Part shown: positions 37,000-48,330 of the stretch, in pieces
Numbering within the stretch: position 1 is the first letter of the stretch
Layout of the letters: each line of letters begins with the position of its first letter
Assembly (NCBI GenBank): GCA_025642065.1
Contig: JAODUP010000046.1
Span: forward strand, 587,501-651,500
Origin: Paralvinella palmiformis
Lineage: Eukaryota > Annelida > Polychaeta > Terebellida > Alvinellidae
Length of the DNA stretch: 64,000 bases
Reading direction: 5' to 3'
Notes under the pieces: generated by a model
Seen by the model: only the letters and a program-made list of their open reading frames with translations
What the model was told of the DNA's origin: nothing
The model's database searches: none
Position numbers and translations under genes: made by a program

Positions 37000-37570
37000 G
37001 AAGAGTGTGATTACTGGGAACATGTCATGGGACGTGTCGTAGCTGTAATTCGTACGTTAGCTGAACGTGTCTAGGGTTTTCCAGGAACAGAAGAAAGGTT
37101 TGATTCATTGAAAAATGGGAATTGTTTAGGGTTGTTTCAGCTATTCAGTCAGTTCGATCCATTTTAGCGGGTCACATTTCGAAATATAGAAATTCTGACA
37201 AAGGAAATCTTTCTTATCTGTCCAAAACTAACTGTGAGCAACTCTGTCAACTGATGGCTCAAAAGGTCCACGCAGTTACTGTTAACGAAGTAAAATCTTC
37301 TGGTTATTTTAGTTTGTCAGATGATTCAACACCAGATCTGTCATATATTGGTCAGTAAAGTGTTGTACTTAGGTACTTAAATAATGGACAGACTATTGAA
37401 CGCTCTTTAACCTTTCTGGAAATGAAATTCATACCAGTGAGGAAATGGCGAATCAGGTGTTGCAGTACTTACGTGAAGTTTATAAGCTAAACTTTTCAAA
37501 ATGTAGGGATCACTCTTACAACAACCCGGCTAACAAGTCTGGGCCTAAGGATAAGGGAATGCAGAAACAT
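37000..37570 (+). pseudogene. hAT transposase fragment (ZMYM1/TTF-type hypothetical class)
   Basis: After small frameshifts the translation shows 'YWEHVMGRVVAVIRTLAE', 'GHISKYRNSDKGNLSYLS', 'VKSSGYFSLSDDSTPDLSY' and 'KCRDHSYNNPANKSG'. These correspond to the family's 'SVDSTPD' and 'CRGQSYDNAxNMSG' catalytic-core blocks. The first catalytic Asp environment is present as 'SDDSTPD', while the C-terminal dimerisation region is missing. The flanking hAT ends support the assignment. Confidence 0.75.
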
Positions 37571-38049
37571 ATTTGAGAAACAAACAAGTTTGCTATTTTA
37601 TGTTTTATTATTGTTTATATTTTTAATTGCATACCTATATGGGGTCACCAAAATCTTTCAAGTTCTTAGGGCCTCTATAGGTCTTAATCCGGCTGTGTGG
37701 TCTAATCAAGTCGTCCTCTATTCAACATAGATCTAGTGAATTTGTCAGATATGGCCATAAGGAAATTAATAGTTTGAGCTGATGAATGCTCAAACACCTG
37801 CGTTTTGTCATTATAATGTTTGTAATTTTCGTCGTGTACGTAATAATAATAATAATAATAATATACAAAATATATATAGCATCATATATAATCTGAAAGA
37901 AGATTACTCTAAGAAACTTAATAAGGTATATAATATATAGATGTAGGATATTTAAATCTTTTCTTAAAAACAGACGCAGCTAAATATATATCGTATTCAA
38001 ATCAGAAAAGTTGTAATAAAAAGATTATATTTTAGTTTTTTCTTGAAAC

Positions 38050-40250
38050 TTCTTGATGGTCAGTGGAAAAATTGTTAGACACGGTCGCTGCAGTCTTTCT
38101 GAAACACCAGGACATTGTACTGCGACTTGTATATGATTGGAATCCAATGCTGGGTGTTCAGTATTAGTGCTATATTGTCGTCTCCTTTATAAGTACCGTA
38201 GGACTGCTAAATAGTCGGGACGTTGAATTATGTACGCTTTGTAGACGTGTCACCAGTGTGCTTGGTTGGCCATATATAGGAGAGCATTGCAGTGATGTTA
38301 TCAGGGCATGTACCGGTTATCTGCAGGCATTCCTTACGATATATGGTCTGATATAGCCAATATTATGAATATGGAAATATCCGGTTTTAGATATTGCATT
38401 TGCATGCCTCTCCATGGTCAGGGAAGTATCAAAGTATACTTCTAAAGTTTGGTTTATTGACTGTACTACGCAGACAGTTGTTAGTTGTTTTTACCTACTC
38501 GAAGCCGGATTTCCTCAATTATCTCAACCTGTCTGGTGTTTTGGTTTGAAGTTAATGAGCTCTGTCTTTCGTGGTTCGATATAAGGCATTGATATCAGCC
38601 AAATAAACTTCTAGTTTCTACGTTTCGTTTGGATAATATAACCAAATAAACTTTGGTATCATCTAACTAACAATGATAGAGCAAATTTTGTCGGCTACAT
38701 ATTATGTTGCAAATAGGCTTTAAAGACAAATGGTACCTAACCAATCCCAGTACTGATCCTTGTGGTACCCCGGAATTCAAGCGCTTACCTTATGAAGTAT
38801 TCATTCCTACAGCAAGACACTGAGATATATCACTCAACTAGGACTTTATCCAGGAGAGGGCAAATATGGTCATCCCAAAAGAGTATGACAGTATGCTCCA
38901 TGACACCAAAAGCAAGTAACAAACAAGACAAGCAAGCCATGCACTTGTCCTCTAATGCTTCAGCAACATCATGATGAACCTTCAAGAGTGCAGTCTCAGG
39001 AGAGCGACATGTACAGTAAACGGACTGAAGATTATATTGTAAACTGTGAGTAGTCAAGTGATATTCTGTGGGCTAAGCAACCACTTTCTCAATGACAAAA
39101 GGCAAGTTAGACATCGGTCAGTAGTTTTTCAACACCTCTTTATCCAGATCCAGACTTTATCCAGATCTTAAGCAGTGATATAATATTTGTTTTAAATGAA
39201 ACTTTGAACTCTAACAGTGATATGATTAAGATCACAGTAATCAAGGAAAGTATTATTCCACCATTTGTTCCAACGGAGTAGTGGACAGTGGGTCAAGTTT
39301 ACAAGACCTACTTTGATGCGAACTTCAGGATGGTATCACGTATCTCATCCTGAGTAGCAGGTGACAATGATGTTGTTAAAGGCTGACCTACAAATGTGAA
39401 TTCAACACTCACTACAACAGTGTCACTCAATGGAGACTTATGACTATCAATGGTGTCCCTGATCGTTCAACCTTCTTCCTAAAGAGGTTAGCTCCTCATC
39501 GGATTAGCAACTTCGCAAAATAAGTCCTCCTTTGTGTCCCAGAATATTCTTCGTGATCTTAAACAGACACCTCTGACTGCCTCCACACCCTTCTTTTGGG
39601 TAATAGGTCCTCTTTGTTTTGATGATTAGCTTTCCAACCGCACAATACTGTTCCATATATAGCTGCTGATGGAATGTCAGCTTGGTTTTTCTGTACAGTT
39701 TTTCAGCTTTCCGACGTTCTTGCTTTGCATTTCGGATTTCCTCGCTATAACAGGAGCATTTTGCTCGGCTATCTTAGAGCCATTCTATGTGGAAGCTAGT
39801 GAACGATATATCACATGCAAAGTCTCACCTGGACCTTACAAGCATTCACTTAACACTCCTTGTTTTCAAAATGTGCAAATATTCCGTCCTTAGTGGAATG
39901 AATCACCCACAGGCCTAACCATTCTTTAGAGCTGTATGAGCATGGATAAGGTTGTACATCCACACCGATAGATAACATTGCTGACAGGATATTAATAAAA
40001 GTATTGGCAGCATTCCCAGGAATACCGAGTACGGATAACTTATCCTGCTGCTGTCCGACTGCACACAAGATGGTAAGATTAAATCTTATGGGCGACATTA
40101 GGCCTAAGTGGTGACATTCAGTGACAGAATTTGCACATAATAGCAAACCAGAATGAAACGCTAAGAGTTTGTGCGACCAATCCATGGTGGCATGTTGTTT
40201 ACACATCACCACGTAAATCCAAAATGACATCAAGACGATGAGCACAGATG
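38050..40250 (-). mobile_element. L2/CR1-like LINE, degraded (reverse transcriptase region)
   Basis: On the minus strand, from high to low coordinates, I read an EN-to-RT linker ('RRKAEKLYRKTKLTFHQQLY', about 39720-39660), 'SVYCTCRSPETALLKVHHDV' (about 39015-38960, equivalent of the QSAY-x-STETALLK block), then 'GVPQGSVLG' (about 38770), 'VYFDTSLTMERHANAISKTG' (about 38430) and 'VHALITSLQCSPIYGQPSTL' (about 38310). These are in the order of an L2/CR1-type RT and thumb region. Stops and frameshifts are frequent. A 131-codon open frame at 40245-39850 lies upstream but does not clearly read as endonuclease. Confidence 0.75.
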
Positions 40251-41935
40251 ATGGTAATTTGATACATTACATTCTTATATAATTCGTCTAATCACTCCCT
40301 CATCAGTCTATCAACACATCAGATCTAGTCCAAATATAGTAACAAGTTTTGAGCGATACTTTCACAAACCAACAAAACAACAAACAAGGAGGTAGACTTC
40401 GGGCAATTTTTGGCAACACACGTACGATAGTTTATATGAAACTAAGCAAAACATCTGTTGTTATTGGCTTTATGGTAATTTGATTTGGTTCTAATTCAAC
40501 AGGATTGATTTGGGGCATTTTTCGTGCAACTTCCGTCAGCATCCAGAAATATAGCTTGTAACACAGCTTTTAACACTAATAAAAACGAAAGTATAACATA
40601 TATTTATTATTTAACCGAGTCAAATGCTTTGATTACTGGGTACCATTTCTATATTTATAATGTCATGAAATTGTCAATACGATTAATTGTCGAATTACGG
40701 TATTGTAGCTCTTTTATGGATCCTCCTTTACTTTGCAAGTCCGTCATGTGATTCCAACAATTGCTTGTAAACAGAAAGAGGTGGGGTTTTAGCGAAGTGA
40801 AAATGCCACGATTGGATTGATGTAATAAATTCGTAGCTGTAAGCCAATCCCGAAGTTTGTATGGAGTGAAAAGATAATTGCTTGAACTTACCTCTGTCTG
40901 CCAGAAGTAATTCAGCATAATTTATTCTAATAATTGAAATAATTTGTGCACACTCGCGCGTTCATATACAAACAAACACAGACGCATTTCGATCCAGATT
41001 CCTTATTTAACAAATGTAAATAACATGTTTTACAATAGTAGCAGCTATAAGCCATCAGCTATCAGCTAATCTGTATAATTGTCCTTTTATGTGGTCATGT
41101 GAAGCGACCTTTTATTAATTAGTTTGTTATTCCGCTAGACATATCGGGCATTATGCTGCGGGCAAAGGATTTTTCCTCCATATAGTTAGTGATTATGTCA
41201 CAATAATATAGGGAAATTGTTGAATCTATAACTATTATAATCCCTACATGTTATTCACAGTATCGAAGATCTGCCTTAAATTTTGTGTCCTCCATTTTTA
41301 CGCGGATAGGCGCTTTAATTTATAATATATATAATTATATCCCACCACACCTATGCTTAGAAACGTTAAATTATTGACGTTGATAAACGTTCACTAAGTG
41401 ATGAACGCAAGCATACGAGGATTTTGTTGTTAGCTTTGAGTAAATCATTTACTCTGGATTTAATTCTAGTCTAGTACTAATCAATTGTGCATTATTCCTA
41501 CCTTGATTTGAGCTGAGTCATTTGGCTGCTTCTGTGTGTAGGGAGAGTGTACACAGACTACAGACTTGCGGCGCGAAATCTTTAGGACCTCTGTTTGTAC
41601 CACTTATATAGGTAGCATTTGATTAGCATAATGAAGCTCAGGTCGGCATCAATGATGTCGAAATGTTCTGATATTTAGGTTAATTTTGAACCACAGCAAA
41701 TTGCTACTGATTGTATGCTGTGGTGTCAAAGTAGTTATCTTGTATATGCATTAGTTTATTGTGGAATTACGGATAGGTGGTCTTTACTGCGAGCTGTCGT
41801 GTCAAACTGTACTTTTTTATGTGTTTGTTTGCTTCCCTGTATGCCTGACACGTTTATCACGTACGAAAAGAGGATTCGCTGGGGCCTACAGGCTGATCAG
41901 TTGCACATACGTATTATCAATATTTATGGTTTATT

Positions 41936-41936
41936 T

Positions 41937-41988
<52 letters not shown>
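41936..41988. repeat. (CA)n(GA)n microsatellite
   Basis: A CA run is followed by a GA run. The open frames crossing it are artefacts. From 40260 to 41930 I see nothing assignable. Confidence 0.95.
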
Positions 41989-42284
41989 TTAAATATCACA
42001 GACAGATATCACGTTCATATAGCTTAATAATAGCAAGTGTTTTTCTACTATAGTGTTAGCAAATATGAATAAGACAGTTGTATAAATACCAAAATGTATA
42101 TCACTGACAGTATATAAACCTGTTAATAAAAATGTTCGAGTAAAATGCTCGAACTATCTGGTCACGATATATCAACTTATTCGAAATGCCCCGTTTATAT
42201 TAATCAGATTAAACTATTATGTAAACGTTCTGCAATAATTGGTTAATTTTCGTAAAAGATTAATATTTTGAATTAAGCTGGAAA

Positions 42285-43450
42285 ACAAATGCTATTTATT
42301 ATTGAATTAGCAAGCATCTTTCTTCTTGCATGCTTTTCTTCGACAAAGCAGCAAATTATTTCCCTGTGGAGTGAATCTGTTTCTGAAGTCCAAATCTCAT
42401 GGTATGGCCAGATTTTGTGTGCATGCCCGGAACGCGATGATATAGCTACTTCAATATTTCACAATTCAAAATGTCTTAAATATCCGTGAATTCAGAGAGT
42501 TGATTAATCTGCGGTTCATCCGGAATGGATCTCAAGCTAGGAGACCCCATGAGGAAATCACTGCTGAAAACAAATCCTTCGCCAGTGCCGTTTCCCGTGA
42601 GACAAATAACATTAGCACTATGTGGTATTTTTGAAGAGGGTAGATTCCAGATTTATCGCTATTAAGATCGTATCAGGATCTGTAGACCGGATAAAGAGCT
42701 CTAGTACGAAGAACGTAAATAATAATATAATGCACGTACTCTTTTTGATCGAAGGATCTCTTTCGATCGGTGATCCCTACTGCCATCTTTGTTCCTATTC
42801 GATGCTTAGTCTTTCGAGCTTTATTAAGTAGCCCTGTCCAGTCAATTACCATACAGGGGTGCTGTTAAATATTGTCATCAGATATATATATATATACCAA
42901 CTAGGTGATGCTCCGCGGCCACGAACCTTCGAACTCTTCCCGATGAAGCCGTTGTTGTGGCGTTTCCTGTTAGGCTGGCTTCGGTGGCGTTCGCTACCGA
43001 AATGTCTTCTACAAAATGAAGCCGCGAGAGCTTTTGTTAATTGCCGACGACGATATCAAACAAAATTGTGTCCAAATATTTGAAGTACGGATTTCGATTA
43101 ATATAGTCATGAAGCGTACGAGCAGGTGGTGATGGTGACAACACTCAAGTGATGTGGGGTGTTTTTCATGTTGGTGGAGAAATGTATTGCATCATTCCGG
43201 ATGGCAAATTACCGTTCGACAGAAGTACGTTTCAGAACAACTCCGTGCACCAAGACGACATATCTCGTATGGTGTTCAATTTCCATGTACCAATGTACAG
43301 CTATTCGGCCAATATCTGATGGAGTCATGGTAAGATATGCCTCTGGATGTTCTAAAACCAATCAGTCAGTGTATGCGTTGTCTTGTAGAGGCACTACTCG
43401 TCGGCCGCTGAGGTCACACGACTGTTCCTTTAAAAAAATAATGACCTCAT
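42285..43450 (+). other. GC-richer, coding-like but unassigned block
   Basis: This block stands out from its AT-rich surroundings. In separate frames it reads 'REFRELINLRFIRNGSQARR' (42486-42545, continuing to about 42630) and 'VMWGVFHVGGEMYCIIPDGK' (43153-43212). The second segment is vaguely like the central 'VMVWG' block of Tc1-type transposases, but the following residues do not fit. I cannot name the family. It may be a decayed transposon or a host pseudogene. Confidence 0.35.
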
Positions 43451-43827
43451 GAAAGGCATTGTGAAATTTCATGTTGCTATAAATAGCGAAATATGAAATT
43501 TATATATTTGAAGTAAGCATTGTGTAAGTTCGAATTAAATATTGTTGTTTAGATTATACTTAGGTAAACTTTGTCTTATTTGTCATATTCGGTGAGTTTA
43601 TGGCCCACCGTCGTTTGATTACATAAAACATTATTCACAAATACCGTAATCACTACATGTTGTAAAAAAAGATAGTTTAAAGATGAGGGTAAATCACAGA
43701 CAACACAATTGTTTTCGTGTTTGTAGCATTCTTATATTGTTATAAATATAGTAAATAATTAATATATTGATATATAATATTCCATGGATATTAAGGGCAT
43801 ATTTTTAGAGGAAAGGCATAGACAAAT

Positions 43828-43872
43828 AATTGGCGCAATGCCATTAAAAATATTATTGGCATTGTGCCATAC
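43828..43872. repeat. Short perfect-arm hairpin 'tggcRcaatgcca'
   Basis: The arms 'tggcgcaatgcca' and 'tggcattgtgcca' flank a 12-bp AT loop. It may be a MITE remnant or regulatory hairpin; there is no other support. Confidence 0.5.
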
Positions 43873-44454
43873 TTACGCTACTTTATAATCAACATTAGGT
43901 AATATTTATGTACTAAAGTTATTTGTGAATTCTGAGCGATATTGATTTTCTCGTTGTACACAGGTGTGAAGTAAAGGTAGAAAATAAAAGTTATTGTAGC
44001 ACAAAATATAATAACCAAGAAGACAATGCACAAAATTCTGGATGGCAGTGTGTCGCCGCTTGATAAACCTCAGGCATGTAAACAGACAATAATGTCATTA
44101 ATAAATGATAAAACTACACAATATTGACAATCCCAGTTTTTACCAGTATTAAAAATTGAATTACGATGATTCTATAAAAAAAACCAGTTCGCTTCAGCTG
44201 AAACACTGTATAACAAAGTGAGCTTTCAAAAATAGGTTAGCAAAATTAAGACGAGTCTTAAATATCAGTAAGAATCAGCTCAAACATGTATACTAAATTT
44301 TAGCACTCTTACAGAACTTATTTCAATACCACACCGTATTAACATATAATTGTTTATCTTAAATTCATCAAAGATACACAAGGTGGTGACAACTTGTAAT
44401 GATAATGTTCTGCAACTATATCAATTGTCTCTTAAATCATGGGTTAAGTCATGA

Positions 44455-44645
44455 CTAAATAAGTAAAGGAAATATCGCGAAGTAAGTGAAAATAACGAAG
44501 TAAAAAGTAGCGTTGCCGCAAATAAAACTACTTCGTTACAAGAAAAGGTAATTGGTTGAAATCTTACTTCAATACTCCCAGTTACTTGGGAAAACACTAC
44601 TCAAGTAGAGTAACGAAGTAGGTTTACTTCGTTACATGAACTTAC
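44455..44645. mobile_element. MITE-like element with 'gtaacgaagta' palindromes
   Basis: The motif 'gtaacgaagta' or its complement occurs repeatedly, ending in a perfect hairpin 'gtaacgaagt-aggttt-acttcgttac' at about 44609-44635. It has no coding capacity. It abuts a LINE fragment on its right. Confidence 0.6.
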
Positions 44646-44696
44646 CAGTTAGATATGGCGTTCCTTAAGGTTCCACCCTTGGCCCACTCCTTTTTT

Positions 44697-44734
<38 letters not shown>

Positions 44735-45295
44735 ATGATATCTCAGATAGAACAACTGAAAATATTTGGTCTTTTGCAGATGACATGACAGTGTTTCTGA
44801 TGCCAATCCGGCAAGTTTGTTTAATAGGCCAAATTCATCTTTGGAAGCTATTTTCAATTGTTTTTTTTGCGAATAAATTATCTCTAAATGCAACAAAAAC
44901 TCAATATATGGTGATACAACCAACCATTGAAAAACGTGATCATTCCGAATACTCTATAACAATTAATGGTGCAATCTTGTCCCAAGCGACCTCTTGCAAA
45001 TTCCTCGGTATAACAACAGACTATTGATTCTGCTGAAAAAGCCTTTGTCTAATATACATAGTAAGATATCCTGAGCTATTTTTGCTATAAAACAAATAAA
45101 GTTTTCTCTCCCAAAAGATAGTTTGTGTACTCTTTATTTCTCACTAATTCACCTACATTTAACATATGGAATATTGGCATGGAGTAGCGTCTCATCTAAT
45201 TTACTAAATAAAACAACAATTTTACAGAAACGAGCGCTTCGAGCCATTTACAACAAACAATATATTAGTCACACAGGGCCTCTCTTCAAGTAGTG
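44640..45295 (+). mobile_element. LINE fragment (same family as the 54-59 kb LINE), RT and thumb
   Basis: In order the frames read 'VRYGVP' then 'GSTLGPLLF' (RT block), a (TA)n tract at 44697-44731, 'FADDMTVF' (the x-ADD catalytic motif), 'LSLNATKTQYMVIQP', 'SCKFLGITTD' and, after a shift, 'LPKDSLCTLYFSLIHLHLTY' and 'LQKRALRAIYN'. The C-terminal blocks match the LINE at 58380-58800. The copy stops at a SINE B head at 45300. Confidence 0.8.
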
Positions 45296-45299
45296 TGGT

Positions 45300-45327
45300 G
45301 GGCGCCTCGTGGTCTAGCGGTAGCGGA
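45300..45327 (+). mobile_element. SINE family B head fragment
   Basis: Only the tRNA-like 5' part 'ggcgcctcgtggtctagcggtagcgg' is present, at the junction between two LINE fragments. Confidence 0.7.
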
Positions 45328-45369
45328 AATAAAAATATCACATCATATCATATCAGATCATGACATCCC

Positions 45370-46980
45370 TGGTTGTACATCACCCTAGCACAATGTTTAA
45401 ACCAGCCTCACTTACTGAAGTTGCTCAGCTGGTTTTAACATCCCCTAATAAGTCCCGTGAACTTGATTCTATGTCTACATTTCTGCTAAAATATTTTCTT
45501 CGCACACTAATTGTTCCAATAACTAAGATAATAAATTGATCACTAAGCTCCGGAGTGTTCCCTTCTCATTTTAAACATGCCGATGTAAACCCCCTTCTTA
45601 AAAAACCTTTACCAGTCAATGACCTAAACAGCTTTATACCTATTTCTAATATATCTTTCATATCTAAGGTATTTAAAAAAGTCGTATCCAGTCGTTTGAA
45701 CGTTTACTTAAACTGTAATCACTTGTATAATGGTTTTCAATCAGCTTACAAACGCTTTCACTCTACAGAAACCACTCTACTGAAATATCACTAAACATGG
45801 ACATAGAAACTCTCACAGCACTAACACTATTATATATATCTGAAGCTTTTGACACCATTGATTATTCTGTTCTTCTAGATCGCCTTTCTGGTGATTGGTA
45901 TGGCATATCAGGCACAGTACTCACTTGGACCCGCTCATTCTTAATAAATTGGTTTCAATCAATAAAATAAGGAACTGTTTTTCAAAGGCAGCCCCTTGTT
46001 TTGCGACCTTCCCCAGAGCTCTGTTATTGGGCCGCTGCTGTTTACTCTAAGCGCTCTTATTCACGGCCACAAATTAGACCATCATTTATGTGCAGATGAC
46101 ATCCAAGTATACATATCTTTATCTACAACAGACACATATGTTTCTCCTACACTATTAAGTACCTGTCTCAGTGATATATCTGGCTAGATGACAATCAATA
46201 TACTTAGACTCAATGCGAAAAAACAAACAGATTTTATCATTAAAAGGCACATCCATACAACGCAGCAAACGTACTTGTTTTTTCACTGCGCCCCTCCTTA
46301 ATCATTGCATCACATATTTTACGCAATCTTGGTGTTACATCTGATAGTAATTTTAATCTCAGAAAACATGTTTCCCTGACATATTGCTGCTGCTTGTATC
46401 ATATTCGTGACCTTCGCCGTATTCGGCGCTATATTTCTCTTTCAAGCGCCAAAACCATTGCTACAGCAACTTTCTTCTTTATAACATTGCATCTAAGGAT
46501 ATTCTAAAACTGCAGTGTGTTCAGAACTGCTTACCCTAGGGTTGTCACCCCGGTCTCCTCGGTTTTCCCATTCTGTGCCACTTTTGAAATCTCTTCATTG
46601 GCTCCCTGTTGAATCTCGCATCATTTTCAAACTCTCTACCATTGTCTATCAAACTCTATCTTCTGGAGAACTTTCGTATCTATTTTCCGTTCATCTGGTT
46701 TTCACTTGTTGCCCTGTTCCCGGGGTTAACACTCATGCTGGCACTCGCACTTTTTCAGTTGCTGTCCCTACTCTTTGGAATTCACCCCCAAAACATGTTA
46801 AGTCATCAATTAGCGTTGTTTCTTTACGTCACCATTTGAAAACTCACCTTTACAGACTTGCTTATCCTTCCTAAGTTTCCTAAGCTTCCACTGCATCCGA
46901 TCATTTGTTGGTGAATTTTGGATCCTACCTTTACTATGAGATTGGCCAACCCCTGTACTAGGTACGCATTATTATTATTA

Positions 46981-47018
<38 letters not shown>

Positions 47019-47035
47019 GTTATTATTATTCTGGA
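45370..47035 (+). mobile_element. L2-like LINE, 5'-truncated, with (ATT)n tail
   Basis: The RT region starts at 'FKPASLTEVAQLVLTSPNKS' and continues with 'SGVFPSHFKHADVNPLLKKP' (45550-45610), 'FQSAYKRFHSTETTLLK' (45737-45787), 'DTIDYSVLLDRL'-like sequence (about 45850), 'VIGPLLFTL' (46025), the degraded 'CADDIQVYISL' (x-ADD) at about 46090, and the L2-type C terminus 'LLKSLHWLPVESRIIFKL' to 'LKTHLYRLAYPS' (46584-46871). A (TTA)n array at 46968-47030 is its probable 3' tail. Several frameshifts and stops are present. Confidence 0.85.
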
Positions 47036-47099
47036 AGAGTATGCGGAACAATGTGGTTTACCTCGTAATGTCACCATAGAAAGCTGTAACGAGACGATC

Positions 47100-47375
47100 C
47101 AGATGTCAGTTTTACACGGAATCGTCTGGATGGTGACACGTGACCAAATTATAATAAAAAGAAATAAAATGGCTAAATCAATATTATCTAATAAACAAAT
47201 TACCTTTTGGACAGAAGCTAGTCAAATCGATAATCAAAATAACTCTTTTCTAAATACGATTGATGGTGCTATGAGTGATGAGATTGTACCTGAAACATTT
47301 ACGGATAAATATAAAAACGTATTAACTCTACTTGTGATACTGGTGATACTAGAGATACCATATTTTATGTGAAAC
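47100..47375 (+). mobile_element. LINE fragment, endonuclease-RT linker
   Basis: An 89-codon open frame contains 'KMAKSILSNKQITFWTEASQ', 'NNSFLNTIDGAMSDE' and 'TFTDKYKNV'. This is the linker between endonuclease and RT in a large class of invertebrate LINEs. It is truncated on both sides. Confidence 0.6.
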
Positions 47376-47445
47376 ATGGTATTAAGGGTGTATCAGGTTA
47401 AATAAATGAACGGACTATGTTTATTGTTAATATTGTTTATAGAAC

Positions 47446-47740
47446 CGTGATGGCGCAGTAGTTAGAGCATCGGACTCGTAGACGAAGGATCGCGGGTTCG
47501 AGACTCCGGAGCTGCAATGTCGTCAGGTTAACTCATCCATAAAAATTGGTGCCTGACAGAACGAGATGGCTATGTGTTTGAGTAACGCTTTGCGCCTTTA
47601 ATGGCAGCATGCGTCGTATACTCCCTTATGGGTTGAGATGTATGTTGTGTGGAAAGAGATCGGAGTCAGGGATAATAATACTGTACAGAGCCTCAGAACA
47701 GGGTTACCTGGTTCTGGCTTTATATAAACATACATTATTA
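47446..47740 (+). mobile_element. tRNA-derived SINE, family D (V-SINE-like), best copy
   Basis: The tRNA-like head 'aaccgtgatggcgcagtagttagagcatcgg' and box B 'gcgggttcgagac' are well kept. The anticodon-arm-like 'ggactcgtag' suggests a tRNA-Thr(CGU)-type source. The acceptor stem does not pair, so it is not a tRNA gene. The body 'cctgacagaacgagatggctatg' and 'gtttgagtaacgctttgcgcc' is shared with the copies at 23503 and 60963. Confidence 0.85.
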
Positions 47741-48077
47741 TTATATTAATAGATTTTACCCGTAAGTTTTATGACTTACTATATGTGATATTAAATATAA
47801 TATCATATTTATTACATTTATTTATTATATATATATATATATATATATATGTACAAATATTTAAATGTCAAATGGAAAAATTGGATGCAAAATATGTTTC
47901 AACGTCTTGAACAAAGTCTAGAACTTGTAGAGGTTATAAACTATATTATATGTTATTTAGTAAAAATGGATGGAATGATATTACGATTTAGCCAGTTTGA
48001 GTATATAACTGTAGATTTGGTTATGTTTATTATAGAGCCTTCTAATACGGAGATGACGTTTCTCTTCTGGCCATTGT

Positions 48078-48249
48078 GGGTGCCTCTGTGATCTTGGTAG
48101 CGCGCTGGATTACAGACCACTACCACCCGTGTTCGAATCTCGGCGTGCGCATATCTGAAGGTTGTTTCATCTTTGACTTCGCTTCAATACCTTAGGAGGT
48201 CGCTCGGCCCATTTAGCCTACCAGTGCACAAAAGCGACCGTAAAACTTA
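48078..48249 (+). mobile_element. SINE family B, near full length
   Basis: Box B 'gtgttcgaatctcgg' is followed by 'gcgcatatctgaaggttgtttcatctttgacttcgcttc' in pieces, then the 'cggcccatttagcctaccagtgcac' block and the A-rich tail. The box A region is eroded. Confidence 0.85.
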
Positions 48250-48267
48250 AATAATAATATCGTATAT

Positions 48268-48330
48268 AATATTGTAAAGCACCTTAGAGCAGCTTCTAAC
48301 TGAATAGGGCGCTATATAAATATCACATAT
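48268..48330 (+). repeat. V-SINE/LINE-type 3' end fragment ('gggcgctatataaat')
   Basis: The motif 'ttgtaaagcaccttagagc...tgaatagggcgctatataaat' is the common 3' end of many animal SINEs and their partner LINEs. Its complement also terminates the SINE D copy at 60963-60995. Confidence 0.65.

Larger units (their letters stand above)
36315..37706 (+). mobile_element. hAT element (ZMYM1-like class) with TSD, internally decayed
   Basis: The left end 'agtgctggattaacc' and right end 'ggtcttaatccggctgtg' form a terminal inverted repeat of hAT type. The ends are flanked by identical 8-bp direct repeats 'ggtctaat' (36315-36322 and 37699-37706), the hallmark duplication length of hAT elements. Transposase remnants lie at about 37000-37570. 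A SINE B (36511-36692) is nested inside. At about 1.38 kb it is a shortened, non-autonomous copy. Confidence 0.8.

Noticed and set aside
39850..40245. 131-codon minus-strand gene
   Set aside because: It lies just upstream of a degraded LINE RT on the same strand and has no splice context. I kept it as possible LINE debris only.
47448..47520. tRNA-Thr-like sequence
   Set aside because: The D-arm, box B and anticodon-like region are good, but the acceptor stem does not pair and the same body follows in two other copies. It is the head of SINE family D.
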